A stretch of DNA of 44,126 bases from Planktothrix sp. PCC 11201 (GCF_900009135.1 NZ_LT797697.1:49377-93502); one strand, 5' to 3'; shown: positions 23,332-32,372, counted from the stretch's first letter. Numbers and translations are program-made. Notes: a model not told the origin generated them from the letters alone.

Positions 23332-24836
23332 GATTTAACGATCCGTTGAATCACATCCTCGATGGTTAAATTGTCCGTTTGAATTTCCATCGCATCGCTG
23401 GCTTTTCTCAAGGGTGAAATAGCTCGATTACTGTCAAACCGATCCCGCTCGGCAATATCCTGTTCTAATTGTTCCTGAGTAATTTCCGTTTTCCCTTGAC
23501 TATGCAGTTCTAATAATCTCCGTTTTGCCCGTTCTTGTACAGATGCAGTTAGGAAAATTTTTAATTCGGCATCGGGGAATACCGTTGTGCCAATATCCCG
23601 ACCTTCGGCAACAATTCCACCTTGATTCCCAAACGCCTGTTGCTGTTTAACTAAAGCCTGACGCACAGCCCATTGAGCCGCGATCGCCGACACCTGAGCC
23701 GTAACTTCCAAGGATCGAATGGCCTCAGTCACATCCTGACCATTAATCAGTGTTCTGGGTTGCTCTCCGTCGGGGATCAATTCAATTCGACATTGACTGA
23801 CAATTTCAGCTATAGCAACTTCATCCTCAACTGGAATTCCAGACTGTAACACCAACCAGGTCACGGCCCGATACATGGCCCCGGTATCCAAATATAACAA
23901 TCCCAACGCCTGGGCAATTTTGCGGGTAACGGTAGATTTCCCGGCTCCGGCGGGGCCATCAATGGCAATTATCGGTTGACGACGGCGCAGAATCACATTA
24001 TCAATTAAACGAGTCTGACCCACGCGAGCCGCGATCGCTAATAACCCCTTGGTTTCAACAATGGTTAAGGGGATTAACGTCTGGGGTTCCACTAGCTCAA
24101 TATATTCTATCCGTACCCCCGGTTCCGTCTCCAATTCAGTTTGGACAAAGGTTTTAATCTCCGTTGCGGAATTACAACCTTTGTGGAAATGTTCTTGCCC
24201 GCGACGTAGGGCTCGATATAAAACCGTTGCTTGTTGTTGTTCTAAGGTCGTTAAATATTGATTCCGAGAACTATAGGCCAATCCCGACGGCTCCCGCACA
24301 ATTGGACAGGGAATAATCTCAATGGGCAAGTTCAAATCCTGAACCAGAACTTGAATAATCGCCACCTGTTGGGCATCTTTTTGGCCAAAGTAGGCCCGAT
24401 CCGGTTGCACTAAATTCAATAGTTTTGTCACAACCGTCGCCACTCCCGGAAAATGTCCGGGGCGAGATTTCCCGCATAATCCTGACATGATTGATGTAGG
24501 AGGAATCACCATCGTCTGCACTGAGGATTGATACATCTCCCCTACTGACGGGGCAAATATCACATCAACTCCGGCCTGTTCACACTGCTGCAAATCCGTT
24601 TCTAACGCCCGAGGATAGGTTTGGAAATCCTCATTTGGCCCAAATTGCAGAGGATTCACAAAAATACTCACCACCACCAAACCATTCTCGGCTCTAGCCC
24701 TTTGAATTAAGCTCAGATGCCCCAAATGTAAGCCCCCCATCGTGGGAACTAGACCCACAAAATGTAGGGGGTTTTGAGTTCGATAGGAACGAAGATAACA
24801 CCGCAGAGCAGCAACGCTAGTCAACAAACGAATCAT
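23319..24836 (-). CDS. panC/cmk: bifunctional pantoate-beta-alanine ligase / cytidylate kinase
   Basis: 505 residues, the cyanobacterial fusion. The N-terminal half is PanC, with PTMGGLHLGHLSLI (HIGH-type ATP site), VSIFVNPLQFGPNEDF and GVATVVTKLLNLVQPDRAYFG; it joins pantoate and beta-alanine to pantothenate using ATP. The C-terminal half, from about residue 290, is Cmk, with the P-loop DGPAGAGKSTV, YLDTGAMYRAVTW, VAEGRDIGTTVFPDA and DRFDSNRAISPLRKA; it phosphorylates (d)CMP. All core motifs are intact. The ATG at 24836 lies directly next to an inverted-repeat array. It is probably co-transcribed with rlpA upstream and the ClC gene downstream, unless the hairpins terminate. Confidence 0.97.
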   Translation of the reverse strand: MIRLLTSVAALRCYLRSYRTQNPLHFVGLVPTMGGLHLGHLSLIQRARAENGLVVVSIFVNPLQFGPNEDFQTYPRALETDLQQCEQAGVDVIFAPSVGEMYQSSVQTMVIPPTSIMSGLCGKSRPGHFPGVATVVTKLLNLVQPDRAYFGQKDAQQVAIIQVLVQDLNLPIEIIPCPIVREPSGLAYSSRNQYLTTLEQQQATVLYRALRRGQEHFHKGCNSATEIKTFVQTELETEPGVRIEYIELVEPQTLIPLTIVETKGLLAIAARVGQTRLIDNVILRRRQPIIAIDGPAGAGKSTVTRKIAQALGLLYLDTGAMYRAVTWLVLQSGIPVEDEVAIAEIVSQCRIELIPDGEQPRTLINGQDVTEAIRSLEVTAQVSAIAAQWAVRQALVKQQQAFGNQGGIVAEGRDIGTTVFPDAELKIFLTASVQERAKRRLLELHSQGKTEITQEQLEQDIAERDRFDSNRAISPLRKASDAMEIQTDNLTIEDVIQRIVKSVIS

Positions 24837-24838
24837 AA

Positions 24839-24955
24839 ATCAGTTAACAGTTATCAGTTATCAGTCATCAGTGTAAGAGTTCATTGTTAATATTTGTGGG
24901 CTAAAAACTGTTAACTATTTAACTGATGACTGTTAACTGTTAACTGATAACTGAT
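24839..24955. repeat. 34-bp inverted repeat of CAGTTATCAGTTA type between rlpA and panC-cmk
   Basis: The arm 24839-24872 (ATCAGTTAACAGTTATCAGT...) and the arm 24922-24955 are inverted with about 3 mismatches over 34 bp, with a 49-bp loop. The sequence family is the same as at 23250-23331, so similar repeats occupy both gaps around panC-cmk. Confidence 0.85.
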
Positions 24956-24961
24956 TTATGA

Positions 24962-25999
24962 TTACTGATTAGCAGTCAATACATCAATTTGCACGGGAGC
25001 CACTCCACTGCCAATCATCCCAATGGCTTGAGCTGCGCCCGTCGATAAATCCAGCACACGACCACCCGCATAGGGGCCACGATCATTAATCCGCACCACA
25101 ACGGATTGGCCGTTATCTTTATTGGTTACTCGTACCGTCGTTCCAAAAGGCAAGGAGGGATGGGCCGCGGTTAAATCGTATTGATTAAAGGTTTCTCCAT
25201 TGGCCGTTAGACCCCCGTCAAAGCCAGGGCCATACCAAGATGCCCAACCCTCAATCCGTTGAAACAAAAATCCCGTTGCCACGTCTGGAATCGAAAGCTT
25301 GGGTTGACCTTCAATGGCATTTAAGGGAGGAGCATTCCCAATTTGGCGTCTGAGTCTATTCGTGGCTTGTAGGGCATCAGTTGCCTTGTCATTGGTGGTA
25401 TCAGGCAGAATCGTTTGCGAGTCGATGCTGACCAGTTCCTGACCGGCTGCTTCAATCAGGTAACGCTGACGTTGTTCATCCCATCGCACTTGAATCGTGC
25501 TGGCATCAAAGTTATTGCGAATCAGTTGATTAATTTCAGCTGCAACCGCAGTGGCCCTGGAAACGGGATCGGTGGCGACGGTGGCTTGAGTTGCAGGGGT
25601 TGTGGGGTTATTGGGTAGATAGGCTTGATCTGAATACGACCCCACTTTGATGCGTTGAAGGGTTGGGGGTGTGATGGCTTTGGGATCGAAATTCGTGTTT
25701 TTGATAAACGTCAGGACGGGAATATTTCTAATATAGAGGGTGGCAGCTTGTTGTTGATTCAGTTCATGGGCTTTGATTTTGGCCACGCTTTCGGGTAATA
25801 ACGACGCATTAGCTTGTTGGGATTGATATTCTCCCACTTTAATCACATCAGTGGATTCTGAACCCGTTAGACTTTTTCCTTGACTGAGGTCAGGATTCAG
25901 TTTAGACGCTGATATTGATTCAGCATGGCCCGAGGAGGTTAAGCTCAAAACAGGCAGAAGAATAACTGCTGTAAGACCGCCCCAAAGTTTATGTTTCAT
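24962..25999 (-). CDS. rlpA: RlpA-family septal ring lytic transglycosylase-like protein
   Basis: 345 residues. A signal peptide ([19 protein letters not shown]..., cleavage probably near GHAES) is followed by a long low-similarity region (30-245). The C-terminal double-psi beta-barrel runs from about residue 252: [37 protein letters not shown] and [24 protein letters not shown], including the conserved catalytic-type His and Asp. RlpA proteins cut peptidoglycan glycan strands lacking stem peptides during division. There is no SPOR domain and no Cys at the expected lipoprotein site, so it is likely secreted. It is the first gene of a minus-strand run. Confidence 0.88.
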   Translation of the reverse strand: MKHKLWGGLTAVILLPVLSLTSSGHAESISASKLNPDLSQGKSLTGSESTDVIKVGEYQSQQANASLLPESVAKIKAHELNQQQAATLYIRNIPVLTFIKNTNFDPKAITPPTLQRIKVGSYSDQAYLPNNPTTPATQATVATDPVSRATAVAAEINQLIRNNFDASTIQVRWDEQRQRYLIEAAGQELVSIDSQTILPDTTNDKATDALQATNRLRRQIGNAPPLNAIEGQPKLSIPDVATGFLFQRIEGWASWYGPGFDGGLTANGETFNQYDLTAAHPSLPFGTTVRVTNKDNGQSVVVRINDRGPYAGGRVLDLSTGAAQAIGMIGSGVAPVQIDVLTANQ

Positions 26000-26439
26000 A
26001 GATATACTCTCAAAACTGCTGGTTATCGAGTTGAAGCTTTACCCTGGTTGATATCTCCTGAATTCGGAGCCTTGAAATCAGCTAATAAAATGCTGAAAGT
26101 TTCAATTGTTGGGTTTTAAACCAAATATCAGGTAATTCAATTCGTCAACTCACACTCGTTCCCCATTCACCTTTGTTTGAGGAACTGCAACAGACTAACA
26201 TGAACTTGGAATTTTGGGGATCACTACATATCAAGGGTTTGGGGGTTTTTTCAAAAACTAAACTGTTCAGTGTCAAGGTATAACCCTGATCGATAAAAGG
26301 ATGTAGAGATTCTAAGGCCATGAAAATTTTCCCCATCACGTTTTGATTAAATTTTCTTATGGGTTTAATTAATAGTCTGGCCATCAGTGCCACGAGAACC
26401 CAAAATAATCGTGCCGAAAGTTGATTAACTAACACCGCC
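26000..26439. other. intergenic region upstream of rlpA
   Basis: About 440 bp with the presumed rlpA promoter. A 96-codon minus-strand frame (26145-26435, GTG start) has a hydrophobic start and a Ser/Cys-rich end but no ribosome-binding site. I cannot support it as a gene. Confidence 0.5.
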
Positions 26440-26586
26440 GGGAATTCCCCCGCTCTACCTATACCCAGGTGAGCGGTGGGATGAAAGGCGGGTCAACTCC
26501 GTACCTACGTTGACCCCGTCTTTCCGATGATCTTTACTGTTTTCGGGAGTATGTAGTAATATATTCCGACCAGGAGGTGATATTGA

Positions 26587-27819
26587 GTGCTACACAAAGC
26601 TGTACAAGTCCGTCTGTATCCAACTGCATTGCAAAAAGCACTACTAGCCCAAACATTTGGATGTTCGCGCTGGTGGTGGAATTATGCCTTAAATAAATCC
26701 ATTCAGGTTTATCAAGATACGGGCAAAGGGCTGGGACAGGTAGCACTCAACGCCCTACTGCCTAAACTCAAAAAAGCCGAAGATACCCTGTGGTTAGCTG
26801 ATTCTTATAGCCAAGTTTTACAAGCTACAACACTTAATTTAACCACTGCTTACAAAAACTTTTTTGAGCAACGCGCAGGCTTCCCTAAGTTTAAATCTAA
26901 ACATAGTAAACAGTCAATTCAATACCCTCAAAACGTCAAAATTGTTGATAGTAATATCAAACTTCCTGGCAATATTGGAATAGTCCCAGCCAAAATACAT
27001 AGACCAATTGAGGGAAAAATCAAGACTGTAACTATTAGTAAAACACCATCAGGCAAATATTTGGCATCTATCCTGACAGAAGTAGAAGGGGAAAATCCCA
27101 CTATTTCAGAAGGTAAAATCTATGGTGTTGACTTAGGAATCAAACACTTTGCCGTTGTTACTGATGGTGAAAAGATTTCTAAATACGATAATCCTAAACA
27201 TCTTGCTAAACATGAGAAAAACCTCAAGCGTAAGCAGAAGAAATTAGCGCGTAAACAAAAGGGTAGTAAATCCAGAAATAAATATCGTCAAGTTGTTGCC
27301 ACATTATACGAACGAGTTAGTAATTCTAGGCAAGATTTTCTACATAAACTTAGTCATAAGTTGGTCAGCGATAGCCAAGCTGTCATAGTAGAAAATCTTC
27401 ATGTCAAAGGCATGGTTCGTAATCACAATTTGGCAAAAGCAATATCTGATGCAGGATGGGGAACTTTCAACAATTTCTTAGCTTACAAACTAGAACGAAA
27501 AGGCGGTAAATTAGTTGAGATAGATAGATGGTTTCCCAGTTCCAAACTCTGTTCCAATTGTTTCTATAAAGTGAGTGAGATGCCGTTGGATGTTCGTGAA
27601 TGGACTTGTCCTAATTGTGGTAGTGATCATGACCGTGATGGAAACGCAGCTATGAATATTAGAACAGAGGGTATCAGAATCATCAAGGCGGAAGGTGCAG
27701 CCGTTTCTGCTGTAGGAGGGGAAGTAAGACCCCATCTTGGGCGAAAGTCTAAGATAGGGCATTCGCCTGTGAGTACAGAAGCCGACACTGTACTTGGTAC
27801 TCCAAGTCAGTGTGGGTAG
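26587..27819 (+). CDS. tnpB: RNA-guided endonuclease TnpB (IS200/IS605 OrfB)
   Basis: 410 residues from a GTG with a near-perfect Shine-Dalgarno sequence (AGGAGGTGAT) 9 nt upstream. An N-terminal HTH-like OrfB segment (VRLYPTALQKALLAQTFG...WWNYAL) precedes the RuvC-like nuclease, with all three acids present: Asp182 (YGVDLGIKHFAVV), Glu269 (VIVENLHVKGMV) and Asp351 (DHDRDGNAAMNI). A zinc ribbon has Cys322/Cys325 and Cys341/Cys344. TnpB nucleases use an RNA from the element end to cleave DNA at the empty donor site. The frame is intact, so it may be active. The last codons lie in the 3' hairpin. Confidence 0.95.
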   Translation: MLHKAVQVRLYPTALQKALLAQTFGCSRWWWNYALNKSIQVYQDTGKGLGQVALNALLPKLKKAEDTLWLADSYSQVLQATTLNLTTAYKNFFEQRAGFPKFKSKHSKQSIQYPQNVKIVDSNIKLPGNIGIVPAKIHRPIEGKIKTVTISKTPSGKYLASILTEVEGENPTISEGKIYGVDLGIKHFAVVTDGEKISKYDNPKHLAKHEKNLKRKQKKLARKQKGSKSRNKYRQVVATLYERVSNSRQDFLHKLSHKLVSDSQAVIVENLHVKGMVRNHNLAKAISDAGWGTFNNFLAYKLERKGGKLVEIDRWFPSSKLCSNCFYKVSEMPLDVREWTCPNCGSDHDRDGNAAMNIRTEGIRIIKAEGAAVSAVGGEVRPHLGRKSKIGHSPVSTEADTVLGTPSQCG

Positions 27820-27823
27820 TTCA
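27660..27823 (+). ncRNA. likely omega-RNA (reRNA) scaffold overlapping the tnpB 3' end
   Basis: By analogy with known TnpB elements the guide RNA is read from the 3' part of tnpB into the right end, with the guide just outside. Here the last about 150 nt contain GGGGAAGTAAGACCCC-type and GGGCGAAAGTC-type stems and the final 12-bp hairpin at 27785-27813. The 5' limit is a guess. The guide would then be the sequence following about 27823, that is, the purM upstream region. Confidence 0.4.
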
Positions 27824-27856
27824 CATATCCTTTAGGTAGCTCAAGGAAAGCAGAAG

Positions 27857-28888
27857 ATGGATTATCGGGAAGCTGGTGTTGATATTCAAGCGGGTCGGGA
27901 TTTTGTCGATCAGATTCGCAACCTCGTCCAGAAAACCTATCGACCGGAAGTTCTCGGGGGACTCGGGGGGTTTGGGGGCTGTTTTGCCCTGCCTGCGGGC
28001 TATACCGAACCCGTTTTAGTATCGGGAACCGATGGAGTCGGAACCAAGTTAAAATTAGCCACGATCCTCAACCGTCACGATACCGTGGGGATTGATTTAG
28101 TTGCCATGTGTGTAAATGATGTTCTCACCTGTGGGGCGGAACCCTTATTTTTTCTGGACTATTTAGCCACGGGAAAACTTGATCCTGACCAACTGACTCA
28201 AGTGGTGGCCGGGGTCGCCCAAGGGTGTCAACAGGCTGGATGTAGCCTTCTGGGAGGAGAAACGGCCGAAATGCCCGGATTTTATCAACCCGGGGAATAT
28301 GATATGGCGGGTTTTTGTGTGGGCATTGTGGAAAAAAGCCGAATGTTAAATGGGTCTCAAGTCCAAATTGGGGATATCGCGATTGGACTGGCCAGTAGTG
28401 GGGTGCATAGTAATGGGTTCAGTTTAGTTCGTAAAGTGGTGAGCGATCGCGGATGGGAGTGGAATCAATCCCCGGAAACCCTGGGGGGTCAATCCATTGC
28501 CGAGGTTTGTTTAACCCCGACTCAAATTTACGTTAAACCCGTATTACAAGCTCTGCGTAACGGTTTAGAGATTCATGGCATGGCCCATATCACTGGAGGA
28601 GGTTTACCGGAAAATCTGCCACGCTGTCTGAGTTCGGGACAATCGATTAATATTCATCCCGACAGTTGGCCGATTCTCCCGATTTTTCACTGGTTAGCTC
28701 AAGAGGGTGAAATTAGCTCTGCGGCGATGTTTGATACGTTTAATATGGGGATCGGTTTTGTGGTTTTGGTCGCGCCCCAACAAGCCGAAAGTACAAAAGC
28801 ATGGTTTCAAACCCAAGGAATTGCCGCCTATTCTATTGGGGAAGTGGTATCAGGAACGGGGGATTTAATCGGATTACCTACCCATTAA
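27857..28888 (+). CDS. purM: phosphoribosylformylglycinamidine cyclo-ligase (AIR synthetase)
   Basis: 343 residues, the family length. Conserved blocks are [37 protein letters not shown] (the GxGGFGG loop), [37 protein letters not shown] and [23 protein letters not shown]. It makes aminoimidazole ribonucleotide from FGAM and ATP in purine synthesis. The ATG follows AAGGAAAG. The tnpB element ends about 35 bp upstream, so the native promoter was probably displaced or lies in the element. Confidence 0.97.
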   Translation: MDYREAGVDIQAGRDFVDQIRNLVQKTYRPEVLGGLGGFGGCFALPAGYTEPVLVSGTDGVGTKLKLATILNRHDTVGIDLVAMCVNDVLTCGAEPLFFLDYLATGKLDPDQLTQVVAGVAQGCQQAGCSLLGGETAEMPGFYQPGEYDMAGFCVGIVEKSRMLNGSQVQIGDIAIGLASSGVHSNGFSLVRKVVSDRGWEWNQSPETLGGQSIAEVCLTPTQIYVKPVLQALRNGLEIHGMAHITGGGLPENLPRCLSSGQSINIHPDSWPILPIFHWLAQEGEISSAAMFDTFNMGIGFVVLVAPQQAESTKAWFQTQGIAAYSIGEVVSGTGDLIGLPTH

Positions 28889-28957
28889 TTGATACAATCA
28901 AAGGCTATTGTTCAATTGTTCAATTGTTAAATTCCATTCCCTAATTAATTACCCATA

Positions 28958-29791
28958 ATGTCAGTTGCATGGCAAATTGCCAAAACCTACGAAGATATTC
29001 TGTATCATAAAGCCGACGGGATCGCTAAAATTACGATTAACCGTCCTGAAAAACGCAATGCTTTTCGACCTAAAACTGTTTTTGAACTCTACGATGCCTT
29101 TTGTGATGCCCGAGAAGACCTTAATATCGGTGTGGTATTGTTGACAGGAGCCGGGCCCCATACCGATGGAAAATATGCCTTTTGTTCCGGCGGGGATCAA
29201 AGCGTGCGGGGGGATGCCGGATATATTGATGATACGGGTATCCCTCGATTAAACGTTTTAGATTTACAACGGTTAATCCGAAGTATGCCGAAAGTTGTGA
29301 TTGCTTTGGTGGCGGGATATGCGATCGGGGGCGGTCATGTACTGCATTTAATTTGTGATTTAACCCTAGCGGCGGATAATGCAATTTTTGGTCAAACTGG
29401 GCCGAAAGTCGGCAGTTTTGATGGGGGATTTGGAGCGAGTTATTTAGCTCGAATTGTCGGTCAAAAGAAAGCCCGAGAAATTTGGTATTTGTGTCGTCAA
29501 TATAATGCTCAACAAGCCCTAGATATGGGGTTAATTAATCATGTTGTTCCCGTCGAACAATTGGAATTAGAAGGAATTGAATGGGCTCAGGAAATTCTGG
29601 AGAAAAGCCCGATTGCGATTCGCTGTTTAAAAGCGGCGTTTAATGCCGATTGCGATGGCCAAGCGGGTCTACAGGAACTCGCCGGAAACGCCACCTTACT
29701 CTATTACATGACCGAGGAAGGAACGGAAGGGAAACAGGCTTTCTTGGAGAAGCGATCGCCGAATTTCCGTCAATATCCCTGGCTTCCTTAG
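28958..29791 (+). CDS. menB: 1,4-dihydroxy-2-naphthoyl-CoA synthase
   Basis: 277 residues of the crotonase fold. Motifs are [28 protein letters not shown] (oxyanion-hole region), [40 protein letters not shown] (MenB-specific Gly-rich block) and [19 protein letters not shown]. It closes the naphthalene ring in menaquinone/phylloquinone synthesis. Phylloquinone is the photosystem I secondary acceptor in cyanobacteria. The start ATG lies in AATTACCCATAATG without a strong Shine-Dalgarno sequence. It is adjacent to purM with a 69-bp gap. Confidence 0.96.
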   Translation: MSVAWQIAKTYEDILYHKADGIAKITINRPEKRNAFRPKTVFELYDAFCDAREDLNIGVVLLTGAGPHTDGKYAFCSGGDQSVRGDAGYIDDTGIPRLNVLDLQRLIRSMPKVVIALVAGYAIGGGHVLHLICDLTLAADNAIFGQTGPKVGSFDGGFGASYLARIVGQKKAREIWYLCRQYNAQQALDMGLINHVVPVEQLELEGIEWAQEILEKSPIAIRCLKAAFNADCDGQAGLQELAGNATLLYYMTEEGTEGKQAFLEKRSPNFRQYPWLP

Positions 29792-29845
29792 TTCAGGATG
29801 TTATTTTTGCGGGGACTAGGAACTCCTGGCCCCCAAATTTTTCAA

Positions 29846-30115
29846 TTAAGCGAATAAGGATTCTGCTTCCTCTAGCTCTTGAACCCGATGGGATGGTAAT
29901 GGGATCACATCCCCCTTGCGAGGCGTTTCTTGGGGCAAGTGGATCAGGTTTTCTAGGGTTTCCCAAGATGGAGCAAAGGCGGGAAGTGCCAATTGACAAG
30001 ACTTCCAACTGCCTTTGACTGAAACTTGAAGAAGCTGGCAATGCCCTCCACGATGGCCTTCGGGGGTGTATTTTTGGCAGTTACGGCAGACCGATATCAA
30101 GTTTCCAGACTCCAT
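29846..30115 (-). CDS. small cyanobacterial-type protein with CxxC and two further Cys
   Basis: 89 residues. Cysteines are at 10, 13, 26 and 39 in the phrases CRNCQKYTPEGHRGGHC and KGSWKSCQLALPAFAPSWE, a spacing that could bind a metal. The C-terminal half is basic then acidic and probably unfolded. I recall similar short conserved hypothetical proteins in cyanobacteria, but no function. It is convergent with menB (55 bp between stops). GGGGAAAT lies about 6 nt upstream of the ATG on the minus strand. Confidence 0.7.
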   Translation of the reverse strand: MESGNLISVCRNCQKYTPEGHRGGHCQLLQVSVKGSWKSCQLALPAFAPSWETLENLIHLPQETPRKGDVIPLPSHRVQELEEAESLFA

Positions 30116-30303
30116 ACTTTTATTTCCCCAAGAACATTACCTATCTATAATTATCGGGGATCATCAAATTCGGCTTTTTTATCGTCAAACTTAGATTCTG
30201 TATGGTTTTGAGTTAAATTTTGGGACTCAAAAAATTTAACACTTATTTTATTTTTTGTTTGAAATCAGATTCAAAATATTAAGAAATGTAAATTTGATAT
30301 ACT

Positions 30304-30572
30304 GTACCTGAAACAAAGTAAAATCTATAGGGATCAAGGCTTAATTTAGATTAAGGCATAGATAAACTCAGTACAAATCCCGTTTAAAACGACTTAATAG
30401 CTAAATTTGTAATCACCTAGAACAGCAGGAGGCAACCCTTCAGGCGTTCGCAGCCACTTACCCTACGCTAATGAAGTATTCAAGTCACAAATAACGAGTA
30501 AAACCACGATTCAAACTACGGTTGATCAAGAGTTGCGCTCTCAGTAGGGACGGGGTTTTAAACCCATTTTTT
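30304..30572 (+). ncRNA. candidate small RNA ending in an intrinsic terminator
   Basis: A -10-like TATACT at 30298-30303 begins a 270-nt stretch without a sensible frame on either strand. It ends in GGGTT/AACCC (30553-30565) followed by ATTTTTT (30566-30572). ATTTGT near 30403 can pair with ACAAAT near 30489, and GGCGTTCGCAGCC forms a small stem. GTTTAAAAC near 30382 can pair with the terminator arm GTTTTAAAC, which would allow two structures. It does not fit SRP, tmRNA, RNase P or any riboswitch I can recognise; a 6S-like RNA is not excluded. It lies opposite tRNA-Gly. Confidence 0.35.
30553..30572 (+). terminator. short stem plus T run
   Basis: GGGTT-TTA-AACCC is a 5-bp stem with a 3-nt loop, followed by A and six T residues. 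It marks the 3' end of a plus-strand transcript for which no protein gene is visible. Confidence 0.5.
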
Positions 30573-30577
30573 CGATA

Positions 30578-30649
30578 AGCGGACGATGGGACTCGAACCC
30601 ACGACGTTCAGCATGGGAAGCTGACATTCTACCACTGAATTACGTCCGC
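30578..30649 (-). tRNA. tRNA-Gly (anticodon CCC)
   Basis: Read on the minus strand, acceptor GCGGACG pairs perfectly with CGTCCGC, with discriminator U. The anticodon stem TCAGC/GCTGA encloses TTCCCAT, giving anticodon CCC, which reads GGG. The T arm has GTGGG-TTCGAGT-CCCAT. The D arm has AGTGGTAGA. CCA is not encoded, as is usual in cyanobacteria. Confidence 0.96.
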
Positions 30650-31247
30650 GACTGGGTTTCGATTTGAAATCGATTCCCATTATAACCTATATTTTCCCAA
30701 TTTTCAATAATTATAGCACTACGCGCTAGGGAACAGGGAACGGGCAACAGGGAACAGTAAGCTGTGAAAGGTTGTTAAAGTTGATCTGATTAAGGACTTG
30801 CATAGATAGGGTGAGTGGATCTTATTGTTTTTTAGCTATTATTTTGCAATTAATCATTGACTTTTATCGATAAAAAAAGATTACCACTACCCCCCTCGCG
30901 ATCGCAAGACCTAGGAGAAAAATTTTTATCCCTGAATGGCAACGCCGTCGAAACCCCCACTCTTATTACCCTATAGAAACTTTTCCTCCGAACCGAGGCT
31001 TATCACTACTCCTTTTGATTTCTCGATTTCAGTGTTTTTGGTTCTAGGATTGATTAATCAAATCATTACTATCATTCAATCTCATCTAAGCTAAATCTCT
31101 TGACTGGCAATGGTTTTACAAAATTCTTTGACCTGAGTTAATTACATTGCTAAAATTATATGTAATACTATAAAAATATAGACTTATATCTATAACAAAA
31201 TGGCAAAAACCATCAAATATTGGATAAAAGGAGGATATAGAATTTTG
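30650..31247. other. intergenic region before the LysR gene, with an AGGGAACAGGGAACGGG repeat
   Basis: About 600 bp without a gene. At 30728-30758 the GGGAACAGGGAACGGGCAAC tract is the reverse of the TTGCCCGTTCCC-type intergenic repeats seen elsewhere. The last about 110 bp are AT-rich and contain the presumed promoter and LysR binding region of the downstream regulator. Confidence 0.6.
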
Positions 31248-32228
31248 ATGCAGGCAACATTACACCAACTAAAGGTATTTGAAGCGGTGGCTCGTCATAG
31301 TAGTTTCACTAAAGCCGCCGAAGAAATGATGATTACCCAACCAACGGTCTCTACCCAAGTTAAACAACTGACTCAGACCGTGGGTTTACCGTTATTTGAA
31401 CAAATTGGCAAACAACTCTATCTGACTGAAGCGGGGGAATCTTTATTATCTACCTGTCAGAATATTTTTGAACAGTTAGACAATTTAGAAATGCAGGTGG
31501 CGGCTTTAAAAGGGACAAAACAAGGACGGTTACGGTTAGGGGTGGTTTCAACGGCTAAATATTTTGTCCCCCGATTATTAGGTTATTTTTGTCAACAATA
31601 TCCTGGCATTGATATTGCCTTACAAGTCACGAATCATGCCACCTTAATTCAACGGATGCAAAATAATGAAGATGATTTATATATTCTCAGTCAACCCCCC
31701 GAGGATATTGCCTTATCCAGTCAACCTTTTTTAGATAATCCTTTAGTAGTGGTGGCTAGACAGGATCACCCTTTAGTGGGAGAAAAAAATATTCCGATTA
31801 AATCTTTAATAGGACAACCTTTTATTATGCGAGAACAAGGTTCAGGAACACGGCAGGCGATTCAAAAGCTATTTGATCGTTATAAAATTGATGTGAAAGT
31901 TCGGTTAGAATTAGGGAGTAATGAAGCTATTAAACAAGCAATTGCCGGAGGTTTGGGACTGTCTGTTTTGTCTAAACATACTTTAATTTCAGAACAATTA
32001 ACGGGAGAATTAACAATTTTAGATGTGCAGCACTTCCCGATTCATCTGCGTTGGTATGTCACCCATTTAGAAGGAAAGCAAATCTCTATTATTGCAGAAA
32101 CGTTTTTAAAGTTTTTATTAGAAAATACCAGTCATATTCCCACGCTAGAAACAATGATTTTACATCAGCAACGCTCTGCAAACAATGGTCATGAAGATTT
32201 AGTGAAAAAAGGATGGAATACAAACTGA
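31248..32228 (+). CDS. LysR-family transcriptional regulator, CmpR/NdhR-like
   Basis: 326 residues from the ATG at 31248; an ATG at 31200 would add an unlikely leader. The AAAGGAGG at 31227-31234 lies 13 nt upstream. An N-terminal winged helix (TLHQLKVFEAVARHSSFTKAAEEMMITQPTVS) is followed by the effector domain from about residue 88 (GRLRLGVVSTAKYFVPRLL, YPGIDIALQVTNH). These phrases match CmpR and NdhR/CcmR, which control inorganic carbon uptake genes and respond to 2-phosphoglycolate or RuBP (activators) or 2-oxoglutarate (NdhR). Neither cmp nor rbc genes are adjacent. Which of the CmpR/NdhR/RbcR group it is cannot be settled here. A strong terminator follows. Confidence 0.85.
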   Translation: MQATLHQLKVFEAVARHSSFTKAAEEMMITQPTVSTQVKQLTQTVGLPLFEQIGKQLYLTEAGESLLSTCQNIFEQLDNLEMQVAALKGTKQGRLRLGVVSTAKYFVPRLLGYFCQQYPGIDIALQVTNHATLIQRMQNNEDDLYILSQPPEDIALSSQPFLDNPLVVVARQDHPLVGEKNIPIKSLIGQPFIMREQGSGTRQAIQKLFDRYKIDVKVRLELGSNEAIKQAIAGGLGLSVLSKHTLISEQLTGELTILDVQHFPIHLRWYVTHLEGKQISIIAETFLKFLLENTSHIPTLETMILHQQRSANNGHEDLVKKGWNTN

Positions 32229-32234
32229 AATGGG

Positions 32235-32287
32235 ATAGTCAGTCGGGTGTATTTCATGACCCTGAACGCACTCGACTGACTATTTTT
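32235..32287 (+). terminator. terminator after the LysR gene
   Basis: ATAGTCAGTCGGGTG (32235-32249) pairs with CACTCGACTGACTAT (32269-32283) over 15 bp with one wobble, followed by TTTTT. Confidence 0.85.
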
Positions 32288-32337
32288 GGGGAATAAGATA
32301 GTTGTTTATAATCACAACACCAGTATATAAAACAATT

Positions 32338-32371
32338 CCCCCATTCCTTTGCAGGGAAGGGGGTTAGGGGG
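32338..32371. repeat. CCCCC...GGGGG repeat downstream of acnB
   Basis: CCCCCATTCC pairs with GGGAAGGGGG around TTTGCA, followed by TTAGGGGG. It is the same kind of element as the C-rich insertion inside pbpC. For acnB (minus strand) it lies directly after the stop and may serve as a 3'-end hairpin. Confidence 0.6.
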
Positions 32372-32372
32372 T

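Larger units (their letters stand above)
26440..27823 (+). mobile_element. stand-alone tnpB element of the IS200/IS605 group (IS1341-like)
   Basis: The left part has two strong hairpins: CCGCTC-ACCT/AGGT-GAGCGG (26450-26476, one bulged T) and GGGTCAAC/GTTGACCC (26490-26516). The tnpB gene follows. The right part ends in a 12-bp hairpin, ACACTG-ACTTGG/CCAAGT-CAGTGT (27785-27813, one bulged T, TACT loop), that overlaps the tnpB stop. No tnpA (Y1 transposase) is present, so it would need help in trans. Exact ends are not certain, because these elements lack inverted terminal repeats and target duplications. The right end lies about 35 bp from the purM start. Confidence 0.6.

Noticed and set aside
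23249-24960. CRISPR-like array in the CAGTTATCAGTTA repeats
   Set aside because: The units are 7-14 bp, contiguous and inverted, without unique spacers or cas genes.
26145-26435. 96-codon minus-strand frame with a hydrophobic start
   Set aside because: GTG start without a ribosome-binding site next to a mobile-element boundary; the C-terminus is random-looking.
29650-30018. 122-codon plus-strand frame overlapping the end of menB
   Set aside because: Its composition is a frame shadow of menB and of the convergent small Cys gene.
30304-30572. Riboswitch or tmRNA/RNase P/SRP RNA
   Set aside because: None of the core motifs of these families were found; kept only as an unassigned RNA candidate.
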